A stretch of 64,000 nucleotides of DNA from Sesamum alatum (GCA_034509735.1 JACGWO010000011.1:13363866-13427865), one strand, 5' to 3'. Positions 1 to 13,400 are shown, numbered from the stretch's first letter. Notes: generated from the letters alone by a model not told the origin. Program-made: numbers and translations.

Positions 1-80
1 CCTCCTAAGATACGGAACGAAAATTGCAGTTTCCCTAAAATAATGTGTGAAAGTGAAAAGTTAAAGAAGAATGAACATAT

Positions 81-615
81 TGTTAGGGTCCCTCTTTAAT
101 TAAGGGATTCCCAAAGCAATACAATGCATGCATGGTTGTCTTCAAAGAAGATTAATGCTCTTGACTTCTTGGGAATTTGAAGGAGGTAAGTTCATTTCAC
201 AATGAACCCAAGGTTTCATTGGCTCCATTCAATAGTAGGGGCTTTCTAGAGTAGTCTCATGGTTTTCGGTTTAACCTCCCCCCCCCTAAATAGAGGTCTT
301 GGGAAGGTTTAAAACATCACAAGCAAGAGTGAAATCCTTTACAAAAAAGAGAGAAAAGAGAGCTACTATAAAGTAAGGAGCTTGAGCAAAGTTCTCATAT
401 TTTCTCAAGCTAAGCTTGTGTGTTCCACCATATATCTGTGAGATTGTATATTTGTAATCCTACTATCATCATAGTCAAAGTTTTGTGGTTTTTTCCTTCA
501 TCTTTGAAGGGTTTTCTACGTAAAATATTTGGTATCCTCATTTACATTTTTTTGCTTATTTTAATCACACAAAGAAGGAAAAGCTCTTCCGCTATAAGTT
601 CGTCTTTTCCCAACA
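81..615 (+). repeat. 5' LTR of the copia element
   Basis: It begins TGTTAGGG and ends in CA one base before the primer-binding site, giving about 535 bp. The first 299 bases align with 4683-4991. The LTR holds a cytosine run and a purine-rich stretch near 340-362. Confidence 0.9.
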
Positions 616-616
616 G

Positions 617-628
617 TGGTATCAGAGC
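617..628 (+). other. Primer-binding site (tRNA-iMet)
   Basis: TGGTATCAGAGC is the complement of the 3' end of plant initiator tRNA-Met, the usual minus-strand primer of copia elements. It lies directly after the 5' LTR. Confidence 0.9.
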
Positions 629-783
629 CCTGGTTTATAAGACTGTCATATTTTCTTGTGTGATTAAACATGGAGGTCACCATCACTCATGATGGTGACA
701 TGTTCAAACTCACGAGAATTATTCCTATTGGAAGCCCATCATGTAAGATCAACTATATTGCAAGGATCTATATGAGCCTATTT

Positions 784-1440
784 CAAATGAGACAATGCCG
801 AAAGCGAAAGATGCCAAAGAATGGGAGCTCTTGAATCGGAAGGCGGTTGCTATGATCCGCAAGTACATCGATCGAAGCCTATTTGAGCATGTGTCAACTT
901 ACACAAATGCTTATGAGTTATGGAAGAAGCTCGAGTCGATGATTCAAAAGAAGACACCCCGAAACATTACTTATCTTGTTAGAAGATTGGTAAAATTGGA
1001 TATAATGATGGCCAGAGTATGATCGAGCATTTGAATAATTTCAAAGGGCTCGTAAATCAACTCACAAAGATTGAAATGAAGATTGATGATGAATTACAAG
1101 CCTTGCTACTTCTAAGTTCTCTACCCGAGAGTTGGGATACTCTTGTGGTCACCTTGAGTAACTCGGCTCTAGAAGGAAAACTCTCCATGGATGGCATCAC
1201 AGACAGCTTATTGAATGAAGAATCGAGGAGAAAATAACATGGGATTTTCGTTCAATCCGAGGCCAATGTCATCGATAATCGAGGAAGAAATGAGACTCGA
1301 GGAAGGAGTAAGGCTAGGGTCATGACAAGTCAAGAGGACGGTCCAAAACCCGTTCTAAGATCACATGCTACTATTGTGGAAAGCCTAATCACAAGAAATC
1401 TGAATGTCGAAGTTTTAAGAGAGATCAAAAGAATGGAACA
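784..1440 (+). pseudogene. Copia gag remnant (UBN2 capsid and zinc knuckle)
   Basis: Two overlapping open stretches (795-1022 and 1019-1237) encode capsid-like sequence in different frames (AKEWELLNRKAVAMI, then LLLLSSLPESWDTLVVTL), so a frameshift separates them near 1015. A zinc knuckle CX2CX4HX4C (CYYCGKPNHKKSEC) follows at 1366-1407 after a stop at 1235. Gag would package the element's RNA in virus-like particles; this copy cannot make a full-length protein. Confidence 0.85.
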
Positions 1441-2760
1441 GTCAAGGCCGACACAATCGACCTAAAAAAGAAAGATGAGAAAAACACAACTGTTGTAGCC
1501 ACAAATGAACTTGATGATGTCTTCCTCATTGGTGAAGACAAATATCTCAATATAGCCAACGATGGTTGCTCATGGATTGTTGATTCAGGTGCCCCCTTCC
1601 ATGTCACTCCACATCAAGAATTCTTCTCATCATATCAAGATGGTGATTTTGGTACCGTGAAGATGGGAAATCAAATTTCAACCAAAATCGTCGGAATGGG
1701 TAATGTCATTCTTGTTACCAATACGGGATGTGAACTTGTGTTGAAAGATGTAAGACATGTTCCAGACATACGTCTTAATCTCATCTCAGCCGGGAAGCTC
1801 AATGATGCTGGGTATGTGAATAGCTTCGGTGCTGGAAAATAGAAACTCACAAGAAGTTGCATAATTGTTGCTCGAGAACAAAAAGAAGGCTCTTTGTATA
1901 TTAATCAAGCCAAGGTGTGCAAAGAAAAGACTAGTATTGCCCATGATAACGCGTGCTTGGAACTTTGGCACAAGATGATGAGGGGTTGCAAGTCCTTGCT
2001 CGAAAAGAACTCCTCCCAAATGTGAAAGGTAAAACTCTAGAGCATTGCACTCGTTGTTTGGCTGGCAAACAACATAGAGTTTCATTTTCTAGAAGCATCC
2101 TCCAAGAAGAAAGCATGTTCTTGATTTGGTTCACACCGATGTATGCTCAATGACACAGAGGTCACTAGGTGGTACATTATATTTTGTGACATTTATTGAT
2201 GACCATTCAAGAAAGGTGTTCAAATCTTTGTTAAAGACCAAAGATCAGGTATTCGAGGCATTTAAGGAGTTCCATGCTCGAGTGGACCGTGAGACAGGGA
2301 GAAAGCTCAAGTGTGTTTGAGCTGACAATGGTGGAGAATACCGAGGCCCATTCGAGGTATATTGCAAGTAAAATGGTATCAGGCTCAAAAAAATACCTCC
2401 GAAAGCACCACAACTGAATGGGGTGGTTGAACAAAAGAACCGCACAATAGAAGAAAGAGTGTTGTGCATGCTTTCTAATGCCAAACTACCTAAGTCATTT
2501 TGCGGAGAAGCTGTGAAAAACGATGTCCACATCATTAATCATTCACCTTCAGGCCCTTTGGATAGTGAAATCCCAGAGGGAGCATGGGCAGGAAAAAAGG
2601 TCTCCTATGACCAATTCAAGGTGTTTGGATGTCGAGCTTCGTCCACATTCCTAAAGACGAACGATCCAAATTCGACTCGAAGACAAAAGAATGCATCTAT
2701 GTTGGATCACCACAAGATGAGTTCGGCTACAGGCTGTGGGATCATGTGAACAAGAAGATT
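1441..2760 (+). pseudogene. Copia protease and integrase remnant
   Basis: The aspartic protease active site reads WIVDSGAPFHVTP, with the DSG at 1582-1590. A GAG-pre-integrase segment follows (ELWHK near 1955, then HCTRCLAGKQ near 2045) with a frame change between its halves. The integrase core shows the first acidic residue in HTDVCS (about 2128), a second in ADNGGEY after an in-frame TGA near 2318, and the Glu in VVEQKNRTIEE (about 2424). The protease would cut the polyprotein and the integrase would insert cDNA. Stops and frameshifts disable both. Confidence 0.88.
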
Positions 2761-3129
2761 GTTTGAAGTCGAGATGTTGTGTTTTTCGAGGATTAGACAA
2801 TTGACGATTTCAAACAGTTAGAAAAACGCAAGCTTAGGGTTTCCACTCGTCCTCATGAAGATTCATCTCCAGTGGTACATCATGAATCAAGAGAACACAG
2901 ACACTAATGGTGAAACTAGTGCCCAACCTGACCAAAGTGATAGCACAATTGAGGAGTCATCATCTGAGTTAAATGATGCAGAGCCAGTTGAATCAGTTGA
3001 GCCTGTAGTGCCAGTAGAGACTGTGGTACAACCTCAATTGTGACAGTCAACTCGAGCAAGAAAACCTTACACTAAGTATGATTCGAGAGAATACATTCTC
3101 TCTCCTGAGAGACAGCCTCAAAGCTATGA

Positions 3130-4664
3130 CGAGGCCATGGAAGATGTTCACAAGAAAGAATGGATGAGAGCCATGCAAGAGGAGATGAACTCATTGCATG
3201 AGAATCACACTTATGATCTAGTTGAGTTGCCCAAGGGAAGAAAAACCTTGAAGAACAAATGGGTGTACAAGACCAAAAATGAAGAAAACAGCTCAAAGCC
3301 TCGATACAAGGCCAAGATCGTTGTTAAAGGGTGCAATAAAAAAAGGGGGCACTGATTTTGAAAAAATCCAGTGGTTAAGATGTCCTCGATTCGAGCAGTC
3401 CTTGGTCTTGCCGCTAGTCTGGATCTCAAGATCGAGCAACTTGATGTCAAAAAAGCATTTCTACATGGAGATTTGGAGGAAGAAATCTACATGCAGCAAC
3501 CCGAGGGGTTTGTGGTTTCCGGTAAAGAGCACTTGGTGTGTCGTCTCAAAAAGAGTCTTTATGGACTCAAGCAAGCACCAAGGCAGTGGTATAAGAAGTT
3601 TGAAGCCTTCATGACACAACACAAATTCAAAGACTCATACCGATCATTGTTTTTTCTTGAAGAGGTATGCAAGTGGAGGCTTTATCATTATTCTTCTCTA
3701 TGTAGACGATATGTTAATTGTTGGGCATGACCAGCCAAAGATTGCGACTCTTGAGAAAGCCATGAGTAGTGCTTTTGCAATGAAGGACTTGGGTTCGGCA
3801 AGGCAGATCCTTGGATGAAGATTACTCGAGACTGACCCAAGAAGTTGTTGTGGTTATCTTAGGAGCACTACATCGAAAAGGTGCTTGAGAAGTTCAACAT
3901 GCACAAGGCAAAACCAGTAAATGTTCCACTTGCTAACCACTTTAAGTTGAGCAAAAAGCAGAGCCCAACAAGCAAGAAAGAGAAGGAAGAAATGACAAAT
4001 ATTCCTTATTCATCTGTTGTTGGACTCTATATGCCATGGTCTGCACCAGACCCGATATAGCCCATGCTATTGGAGTGGTGAGTTGTTTCTTGTCCAACCC
4101 GGGGAAAGAGAATTGGGCAGCCGTTAAGTGGATTCTTCGATACCTCAGGGGTACATATAAGAGGTGTTTGTGCTTTGGCAATGGGAAACCCGTGTTAAAA
4201 GGATATATAGATACTGACATGGTTGGAGATATTGCTTGGAGAAAGTCAACGTCAGGGTATGTGACCACATTTGCAGGGGGAGCTATTTCTTCGCAATCAA
4301 AGCTCCAGAAATGTGTAGCCTTATCCACCACAGAGGCCGAGTACATTACAGCTACAGAGGCATGCAAAGAAATGCTATGGTTGAAGAATTTCCTCCGAGA
4401 GTTGAGTCATGAGCAAAGACATTATATCTTGTACTGTGATAATCAAAGTGCCATTCACTTGGCCAAAAATTTAGCCTATCACACCCGTACGAAACATATC
4501 GATGTTTGATACCATTGGATAAGGGATGTGCTAGAAGAAAAGTGGCTACAACTCAAGAAGGTACACACTGACAAGAATTGGTCAGATATGATGACGAAGG
4601 CAATACCGACCAAGAAGTTTGAAGATTGTTGCAAAGGTGTTGGCATGTGGTTCCCCCCTAATTA
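3130..4664 (+). pseudogene. Copia reverse transcriptase and RNase H remnant
   Basis: RT starts with the conserved TLKNKWVYKTK block (about 3248), breaks frame near 3345, then continues with LDVKKAFLHGDLEEEIY and SLYGLKQAPRQWY. The catalytic YVDD box is at about 3699 (LYVDDMLIVG), after a further frame change. RNase H at 4036-4509 keeps its acidic residues in DTDMVGD, TEAEY and YCDNQSA. A stop at 4507 separates the final segment, which runs on to MWFPPN just before the polypurine tract. Confidence 0.9.
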
Positions 4665-4682
4665 AGTCGGGAAGGGGGAGAT
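4665..4682 (+). other. Polypurine tract
   Basis: A GGGAAGGGGGAGATT stretch directly before the 3' LTR is the expected plus-strand primer site. Confidence 0.8.
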
Positions 4683-4991
4683 TGTTGGGGTCCCTCTTTA
4701 ATTAAGGAATTCCCAAAGCAATATAATGCATGCACGGTTGTCTTCAAAGGAAATTAATGCTCTTGACTTCTTGGGAACTTGAAGGAGGTAAGTTCATTTC
4801 ACAATGAAACCAAGGTTCATTGGCTCCATTCAATAGTAGGGCTTTTTAGAGAGTCTCATGGCTTTTGGTTTAACCCCCCCTCCCCCCTTCTACTCTTATA
4901 AATAGAGGTCTTGGGAAAGCTTAAAACATCACAAGCAAGAGTAGAATCCTTTACGAAAGAGAGAGAAAAGAGAACTACTGCAAAGTAAGGA
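4683..4991 (+). repeat. Truncated 3' LTR of the copia element
   Basis: It matches the 5' LTR from its first base up to GCAAAGTAAGGA, equal to 5' LTR position 379, then switches abruptly to unrelated AT-rich DNA. The last 236 bp are missing, which indicates a deletion after insertion. Confidence 0.9.
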
Positions 4992-5125
4992 CAAATTTAA
5001 AATATGACTAGCATAATAGTAGACCTTAAAATACAAATATTGATAGTACTAATAGACTAAAAAACATGAAAGTATAAAACGATCAATCTTATTAAATTAA
5101 AATTGCTTAAAAAATTCAAATAAGG

Positions 5126-5397
5126 CACTTCAAGAAAATAACTAAACAACTATGAAAATTTGATGCTAAAATCAGCTTGAAGTTAATTAGTAAGTAAAAT
5201 TGTCGTTGCTAATCTATATTATTTAGTATATTTTTTATACAATTCGTTGCTAAATTTGTTAGAAGGCAATTTTTGTTGCTAAATGTATTAGCAAATAAAT
5301 TTTTTGTATTAAATAATCTAAATTAGCAACGAGAATTTTACTTGCTAATTAGCTAGACGCTATTTTTTTCGTTGCTATTGGTCATTTTCTTGTAGTA
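5126..5397. mobile_element. CACTA-type MITE with AGG target duplication
   Basis: It starts CACTTCAAGAAAAT and ends ATTTTCTTGTAGTA, imperfect inverted copies of the plant CACTA end CACTACAAGAAAA. The same 3 bp, AGG, lie at 5123-5125 and 5398-5400, as expected for CACTA insertion. Subterminal motifs (GTTGCTAAT and its complement ATTAGCAACG) repeat inside. There is no coding capacity. Confidence 0.8.
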
Positions 5398-5890
5398 AGG
5401 GACTCTGACAAATCAATTTTGTTTTAATATTAGAAAATTTTCTGCGCATTACTTTCTGTTACCTGTATTAGCTTTATATACATGTTCGTACACATGGTAC
5501 TTTCTAGTTTTGTAAATTAAAATAATTGTATATATGTTTAAGTACGTAAATCTTTTAATTAATAGTTATTGATTACAAAATGATGTAACTTACACATGCA
5601 TTAATAGAACAAAACTACTCTTAATGACTACTATATAAGAAAAATATATTATTACAATTAAAAGTATTTGTACATAGTTCTAACCATTTTACCTTCTTCG
5701 TTGTTATTCGTATAATAATTTTCTATCATATAGATTAAAATCTTTCTTAATTATTGAATTTTTTATTTTTGCATTCTAAAAGAATTCAATAATTTTTACA
5801 AAACTTTATTTTTACGTGCAACACACATATGTATTACTAGTTCAGAAAAAAGAAGAATATTATACAAAATAAAAATGTACAAATTCTTAC
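5398..5890. other. AT-rich spacer without a recognisable gene
   Basis: This should be the 3' side of the SCPL gene. No exon with the expected GGGHTAP-like catalytic His block was seen on the minus strand here. Confidence 0.5.
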
Positions 5891-6879
5891 CTTTATAGTA
5901 GCATATGTGAGTTCATAATCTCCTTGTGCATATTGCATTGTGTATCTTTAAAAAAAGAAAATGTGTAATTAGCATGAACAAATTTAGATAATTAGAAGTT
6001 AAACTTGCAAATTAAGAACATTATAAGTGGCAAGTAGTTCGAGAACCAACCCTCCAATTTGATCTTCAACAAACCAAGGTCTCCAATCACTTTTAATCGG
6101 CACTTTGAGGGATTCTATCCATTTTTCCGTGGATATGTGAGGAGCCAGCATGTCGTGATCACCGCTACCAAAATATTAATCACAATAAACTATGAAAAGG
6201 AAATTTCTAACAAATATATTTATCGAGAGAAGACATATGAACAAGAAATTGAATAATATCAACTTACCTGAAAATTAGAACTCGGGCACTTTTATTTGTG
6301 AACTTCTGGTGATAGCCAACAGTCGTTTCAACATTTTTTATGTAAGGATTAATCCCACTTGGACCAGGTGTACTATCAACAATGCTTTTGTTGCATCTTA
6401 TCCATTGCTTTATTGTTCCCTGTTCAATACTTTTATCTATTTATTTCTTAAAAATATTGAGGATAGACTTATAGTTTCCCTTAATTGATAAGTATACCTC
6501 AGGAACATTAAGAGCTTTCTGAACAAACTTATCATTTGCCCTTGAATTGGCAAGCCGAACATTATCATCCTACACGACATAGAACAACAATCACTTGAAC
6601 AAAACAAATAATGTACAAGGAAACCAAGAAAATAAACTTTTGAGAGAGAGAATATTACTCGACACCATTCTTTTTTCTTACGAGCAACTACCGGTTGTAG
6701 AAAATCTACTGGATTTTCTACAGAAGAAGACATGTACAACGACAAGACATCCTGTTTCATTGCAAGCGAGTCCCCACACCACGGATCCAAAATATGGTTC
6801 TTGGAAATTCTATCAAGACACTACTTGCATATCAAATTAATACAAAATAGTTAGTTACATATAACTAATGCCGACGAGT

Positions 6880-8208
6880 CACTGCAAAAAAAGGATTAAA
6901 TACACTTTACCCCCTTGAACTACACAAATTCATGTATCATTTATCTTACCCCTTACACCCCCCCCCCCCCCCCCCATAAATATTTGGACAAAATTATCCT
7001 TATATACACATATTTAGTGGATAAAGTTTTTTCTAATACTTGTACTCTTAAGAACATGTATATATAGTTATAATATAGAAAAAAATTAGTTACAATTTTT
7101 TCTAATACTCTTGAGAAATTTAAGTTTTCAAAACTAAAGACTAAGTAATCAATCAGCATAACAAATAACATAAATATTTAATATTAAATTACTCTTAATT
7201 TTTTACTTTAAAATTAAGTATTTGACTATTTAATCTAAGTAAATAGACATTGTTTTAGACAAAAATGATAAGTGTATTTTTAGATCAAATAAAAAATATT
7301 TAGTCAACGCATATGTACTATTTTCCCAAATGTGTCAAATATTTTGGTGAAACATTCTATGTAGAATTCTTTTAAAAGTATATTTAAGTTAATTCAAATA
7401 TACTTTTCCTTTTTCTTAAACTGCCAAAACCTCATTTGTTAGATACTAATTTCTTTTTTTTCGTTTAAATAATGAATTTTTTTTCTTATGTTTAGTATTA
7501 GTCATGTATTTATTATAATAATTTATTACTTTAAATTTAATTTGAATATTTGAGTTATTAATTACTTTTCCATTTTTTGTTGTAATTAATGAATAATTTG
7601 ATAATGATTTAAGGTTTAAAATACTATAAATATATATATATATGGATATAGATATATATTTTGAGGGCATACTAAAAATATATTAGAAATCATATAAATA
7701 TATACATGGCATGAGGGGGTAAATTTGTCCGAACAAATAATATAGGGGGGCAAGTGTTACATTTTATTAGTTTAGACCTACATGTGATATGATGTATAGT
7801 TCAATAGTGTAAAATTGTCATAATTATGTGTATTAAGTGACAAAAAATTTTATTTTGTTATTGCAATCTTTTTTATAATTTTACTAGTGACAATATTTAA
7901 GTAAATATTGTCACTAAGTATAATTAATGAGGACAAAATTGAGCATAAAATTATCATTATAAATAATTAGTGACACATATATGGCGACAATGTAGTGAAG
8001 ACAAATATAATTATTACTATATTTGTGTTGTCTCTAAGTTGTTATTATTGATGTGTCACAATTGTTTATAGCGACAACTTAATGCACAATTCCTTACATT
8101 GTAACAAGATTAAAATTATTATCACTTACAATGTATCTTTAGTGACAATTTTAAAATTACCACTTAATATTAGTTTGCGGTCATTATTATTATTTTTCTT
8201 TTGCAGTG
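6880..8208. mobile_element. Non-autonomous CACTA element in SCPL intron 8
   Basis: The ends are CACTGCAAAAAAAGG and TTTTTCTTTTGCAGTG, flanked by AGT at 6877-6879 and 8209-8211. It is 1,329 bp with no transposase. Subterminal GTGACA and TGTCAC motifs repeat at 7830-8150. Removing the element plus one AGT would shrink the host intron from 1,430 to 98 bp, in line with its neighbours (78-177 bp), which supports the call. Confidence 0.85.
6893..7815. mobile_element. MULE-like foldback nested in the CACTA element
   Basis: The left end reads GGATTAAATACACTTTACCC, and the right side ends in TAGTTCAATAGTGTAAAATTG, an imperfect inverse. A related left end is at 12245. A poly-C run of about 19 bases sits at 6958-6976. 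The exact right boundary is uncertain. Confidence 0.45.
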
Positions 8209-9334
8209 AGTTGTGATTCCTGAAAACCAATCAGAGTTCACCATGCTTACCTGATTTATCTTTTCGATGTCATTTAGACATAAGTCATTATCTGAATCAA
8301 CATTCACGTAGTTCCCATGACAATTAACTCTTGTCGACTGAAAAAACAACACCAAAACTTGTTATCAAAAGGTTGTTAATTCTAACATCATTACACAATC
8401 TAAAAGAGGTCACAACATGAAAACTTGCAAAAACTTTGCTTGTAAAAAATAATGTAATTAAGAGCAGAGAAAATGAGATTGCCTGATATAATTTATTTGA
8501 CAGGAGTCCCATTCGGTGAGCATATGGTATTCTTTCATTAATATCAGCAAATACATCCGTAATAGGATTTCCTAGTCCATAACCCTGCTCCCAATTCCAA
8601 GAAAAATATAAGAGGAAATGAGTTGTTTTATTATAAACAAGCAATTCAAGTTAAAAAAAAAAAAAAAGAAAATTGAAGTTTTTCCAAGTTCCTTGCAGAC
8701 TGTACTTTCATATTTAACACTGGTTTATCCCCCACTTCAAAACCTATCAAAAGAAGCAAGGAGATTGTATCAGCATAAATTCTTAGTAATATATAATTTT
8801 GTTCTTTTTGATGCTCACACATTAATATATGTTTCTTTCTATCTTGTCTTTTAGTTTTGTAAAATATGAAACTATATAACACTAATGAAATGTGTTAGGT
8901 ATAGGTCATATATACACTACCATTATACACTTCATTTACAACAAGAGGAATAACGATGCCAGCATAAGATTCACCAAAGATATAGAGTGGATTCTCCAGA
9001 TACTTGGGGTGATCTATAAGCCACTGCATGCCAACAATGAAGCAATCTTAGTACATGAAAGATGTATTATTATCATATTGTACTCAATTTAAATAGAAAT
9101 AGTTTTGCATTATTTTCTCACCTTTCTAAGGAAGTCATAAGTTTGTCTTGCTGACAACGTGTCGTTCGTGAGGTAACCTTCCAAAGTTTTTGCATAAGAA
9201 TATCCAGTACCGGCAGGTTCATCGATAAACAAAATGTTGGCGGCCTATAAATTTAAAATGTACATGCACATCTCATATATGGCATAAAACTTAAATACTA
9301 TCCTCTTCTTAATTATTCCTCTAGTTATAATTAC

Positions 9335-9870
9335 AAGGCTTAATTGTATTTAGTGCCCGTATATAAGGGGAGGTAGCAAAATAAGGACACTGATTATAAG
9401 AGTAGCAAATTTGCCCTATAGCTAAGTAATTTTTTTCAATTTCAGGATTCTAGCCACCGAATTTTCAAAACTTGCTGGAATTTGATAATATTGATTAAAT
9501 TTGGGCTTGTAAGTTGGGGGTTTGCTGACTGTTTCTTTTTATTTAAATAAACAATGCCACCTAAGTAGTGACTTGGCAAAGGATTTTATAGGGCAATTTT
9601 GCCATATAAGTGCTAGTATAAAATATAAATGCAAAGCTAGTATAAAATATAAATTGTTTATTTAAAAAAAAAAAAGAAAGAAAAAGTCAACAAAAGCCCC
9701 AATTTACAAAGCCCTAATTCAGTCCACATCATTAAATTTCGGCAAGTTTTGAAAATTTGTTGGCCGGAGTCGTGAAATGGCAAACAATTACTTCATTATA
9801 CGGCAATTTTGCAACCCCTATAATTAGTTTCATTATTTTGCTACCCCACTTATATTTTATGACTAGAAAA
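9335..9870. mobile_element. Foldback element in SCPL intron 3
   Basis: The two arms of about 230 bp are inverted copies: GGGAGGTAGCAAAATAAGG near 9367 matches the complement of TTATTTTGCTACCCCAC near 9832, and ATTTTCAAAACTTGC recurs in both arms. No ORF is present. The ends and target duplication were not resolved. Confidence 0.65.
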
Positions 9871-10129
9871 AATAGTTAAATTCTATAATAAATTTATATA
9901 ATAATTTGACTAACAAGCTTACAATAGTAAGCTTAAATAACAACAAATCCAAAAAAGAATTTAAAATAAACTTTAAAAAATTAAGTGAAGTGTATTAATG
10001 AAATAATATACTAAAAATTTAAAAACAATAAGATAAAATTTTAGAAATTTCAAAAGTATAAAAAAACCTACTAGAATAGCCAACTTAAAATAATAAAATA
10101 AAAATTATATGACGTATTATTAAAATAAA

Positions 10130-10325
10130 AAAAAAAAATGTCAACCCAGGCCTACCCTAGGACCAAGTGGTCCTGGGCCACTGGGTTGGGTTGGTCCTAA
10201 GTATTGATGCCTAGAACCGGCCTAAGACCATTCCGATCCCAAGCGGGCCTGGGCTAGATCAGCCCAATTTTTTATTGGGTTAAATGAGTCCTAGGTTGGG
10301 TTGGTCCAACCCGACCCACTGTGCA
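10130..10325. repeat. GC-rich repeat block in SCPL intron 2
   Basis: A stretch of repeated GGCCTG, TTGGGTTGG and CCAACCC words stands out from the AT-rich intron. It resembles the GC-rich ends of hAT-type plant elements; a similar, weaker block is at 13130-13270. The element identity is not certain. Confidence 0.35.
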
Positions 10326-10415
10326 TCTTAAGTCACACCTTTGTCCATGCATATTCATTTAACTTCAATGCTGTTGAACCCCCATTGCAATTCGCGTAGT
10401 CGATAACAAAGGTAC

Positions 10416-13400
10416 CTACACCAAAAAGTGAATATAAATTAATGAATTAATACATAAATTTCTTCTTTATTTTATTCAATTAATTTCACCAATCAATATA
10501 CTGTCAATGACCTTTCACTTTCTTATTAAAATGATAGAACAAGTATTTACTTAGCTTGGCTCAAAATGTACTAATGAACTATAAATTTTAGGTTCTAATC
10601 TTTATGCTCATATATTCTTATATGTATCCCCGAAATTATTAGTATGAAGCACTCAATGTTTGATGACATTAGAATATTATACATTATACCAAAATACAAA
10701 AAATAAATTAGTGACGACATTAAATTTATATAGAATGTCAAAAATAGAAAAATTCCTAATAAATATTAAGACATATTTTGGTCTTTACGACAACAGCTTA
10801 TCAAAATAACAACAATGAAGACATTTATATATATAGAAATCCAAGCAAATAGGTTGTAAAATTAATATATTTTACAACACAGTAGGAATATTTTACAACA
10901 CATTACAGAACTTTGTTAATAATAAATAATACTCAAGGATTTACTTTGTTATAAATATTTAAACTTTTCTTAATTTTGCAACATTATCATTTTCTGTTTT
11001 TCTCCCTTCTTAGATCAGATTCATTACAAATCTAGACACAAATATACTATCTATATGCATATACAAATGCTAGCTTTCTATTTTCACTTGTTTTTCATAA
11101 AAAAATTTCTTGACTCAAGTTATTTTTTCATTTTCAATGTTCCATGAATTTTCTACAGATAAATTTATATCTTAATTATGCTCAACCATATCAAAAGTGA
11201 TGAGAATACTTAGATCTTCATTTAAAGTTTAACTAGAAGAAATCCTCTTTATATTTAGTCGATGTGGCACGTCGTCCTTGCGTGTATATAATAAATGATA
11301 TTATATATTTTAAAAATATAATATAAATAAGAAAAAATATATATAAAACAACACATCCCAATTAAAATAAAAAGAGAAAGAAAGAAATAAAAAAATAAAG
11401 AAAAGAAACCAACTTATGGGGTATTATTGGTGTAACAAAAAATTAGTGTCGCGGTAAGCATGAATTAAACTTTTGATTCCAACCCATGTTTCGAGTTAAT
11501 AAATATGAGAAACTTTTCGAAAACGCTACAAAAAAATCGTAATATTAAAGAAACATACATAATAGTCATAGAAAAAATTAAACATATTAGCTTTCTCTTT
11601 TTAATTCAAACATATCTAATTTAATTTTGTAGCCCATTAATTTTTTTTATGTAGTATAATTATATATTTGCAGTTATTATTTGATGTAGTTGCTATTGAA
11701 ACTAAATAATCATATAATATTTATTTTTAACTATGTGTTTATAATATATATATAATACATTGATATTTATACATATAACATTACTAATTTAGCGTAATAT
11801 TAAATCTATTATCATAAATGAAATACTTATGCATAAGACAAGAATTTATATTTTTGCAACTAAAAGTATGAAATAAATATTTCGCTAAGAAAAAATAAAA
11901 AATTTCTTAGGAAACTCAAAGATTTCGAAGGAAAATTAAGAAAAATGGCGTGTTTCGAAGGAAACTAGATAATTTCGAAACTACCATGTATATTTTTATT
12001 TCTATAACATCGAAAATGAAAAAGTTTCCATTGTTTCGATGGAAACGTATGGAAATTTAGACCATGAGGTGTAAGTAAACGCTCTTTGTGAGTAAAAATG
12101 AATTTTTCTTTTTATATTAGTATAGATTAAAAGGCATAAAACATCTAAGCATATAAAAGCCTTATATTTTTTGCATCTTTAGATATAATAATTAGTCGTT
12201 AATATTTTACTTAATCGAGCAAGATATCACTTATTTTAGTTAGGGTTAAATACACTTTGCGCCCCTGAACTATCGTTGATGTAACATTTACCCCCTTAAA
12301 CTATCAAATGTAACACTTAGTCACCTGATTGGACAAAATTGCCCCTTATGCCTTGAATAATCATATATTACTTTTAATATTTTAGTATTTTGCATATTAA
12401 ATCATCACTAAAATTAATTTTGAACTTTTTTTTAATAAATGAAGCATTTAAATTAAAAATGGTATAATGAGTTAATATATATAATAGATACACAACAATA
12501 TAATATCTCAACAAAAAAATCTTTTACATGAAATGTTTTTGGTATATTTATTGTACTCACTCATTACTTAACTTAAAGTTTTTTTGTGTATTTATTTTAC
12601 AATTTGAACTATTTCGCAGACTCAAAATAAGTAATAAATGAGTACAATAAATAAACGAAAAAACTTTCATGTAATTTTTTTTATTAATTTGATAATAAAA
12701 TTAAGTTATAAACTATTTAATTTTTTAGATAAGAATGAGTAATTACATCTCCACTTTTTTAATATGTTTTCTTTAAAAATATATGACAAAATAAATTTAT
12801 TAATCTTTTTTTCCTAAAAGTATTTAAATTTTGATTAAGCAAATATTTATTAACAATTTCTTTTCAAAAATATATATGAGTTCTTTGGGTATTATATGTA
12901 TTGTGTATCTATTATATATATTAACTTATTATACCATTCTTCACTTATTAAAAATTCTTTTTAATTAGAAAATAACTTGGTGATGATTTAATACCATTCT
13001 TCACTTATTAAAAATTCTTTTTAGCAAGATATTAAAATTTTAAATATAAATCAAACATTGATCATGATAACAAAATTAAGGGTTTAATTCATATCACGTA
13101 ATCACATGGCATATATTGTGGCTCGAGTTAACCTGGTGCTGCGGAGATATATCAACTTATACTGGGTTGAAACATCCAATCGCGGGTTGATCCAAAAGTT
13201 TGTAAACAATTGATTGGGTTGAATTAATCAGGATACCCAACCCAGTGCAGGCTGATAAACATGGCCTAAGTAGCTAAAATAGGGACAAAAATGTAATTAC
13301 TTGCAAAAATTTCGGTTGACGCATGAGATAGGGATGGCAACGGACGGGTCTACCAAAACCTGAGACCCGCCCCACCAATCAGACTTGATGTGTGATTGGT

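Larger units (their letters stand above)
81..4991 (+). mobile_element. Decayed Ty1/copia retrotransposon (Tork-like)
   Basis: The two LTRs both begin TGTTRGGGTCCCTC, at 81 and 4683. A primer-binding site complementary to initiator tRNA-Met lies at 617 and a purine tract just before 4683. Domains run gag, protease, integrase, RT, RNase H, the copia order. The GAG-pre-integrase region (HCTRCLAGKQHRVSF) resembles Tnt1/Tork elements. Many frameshifts and stops make it non-autonomous. The 3' LTR stops early, so no target duplication can be checked. Confidence 0.95.

Noticed and set aside
3942..4367. 141-codon minus-strand open frame in the copia element
   Set aside because: It is the antisense shadow of the well-conserved RNase H frame.
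12245..13080. Complete MULE-like element in SCPL intron 2
   Set aside because: Only the left end is convincing; no inverse right end or 9-bp duplication was found.
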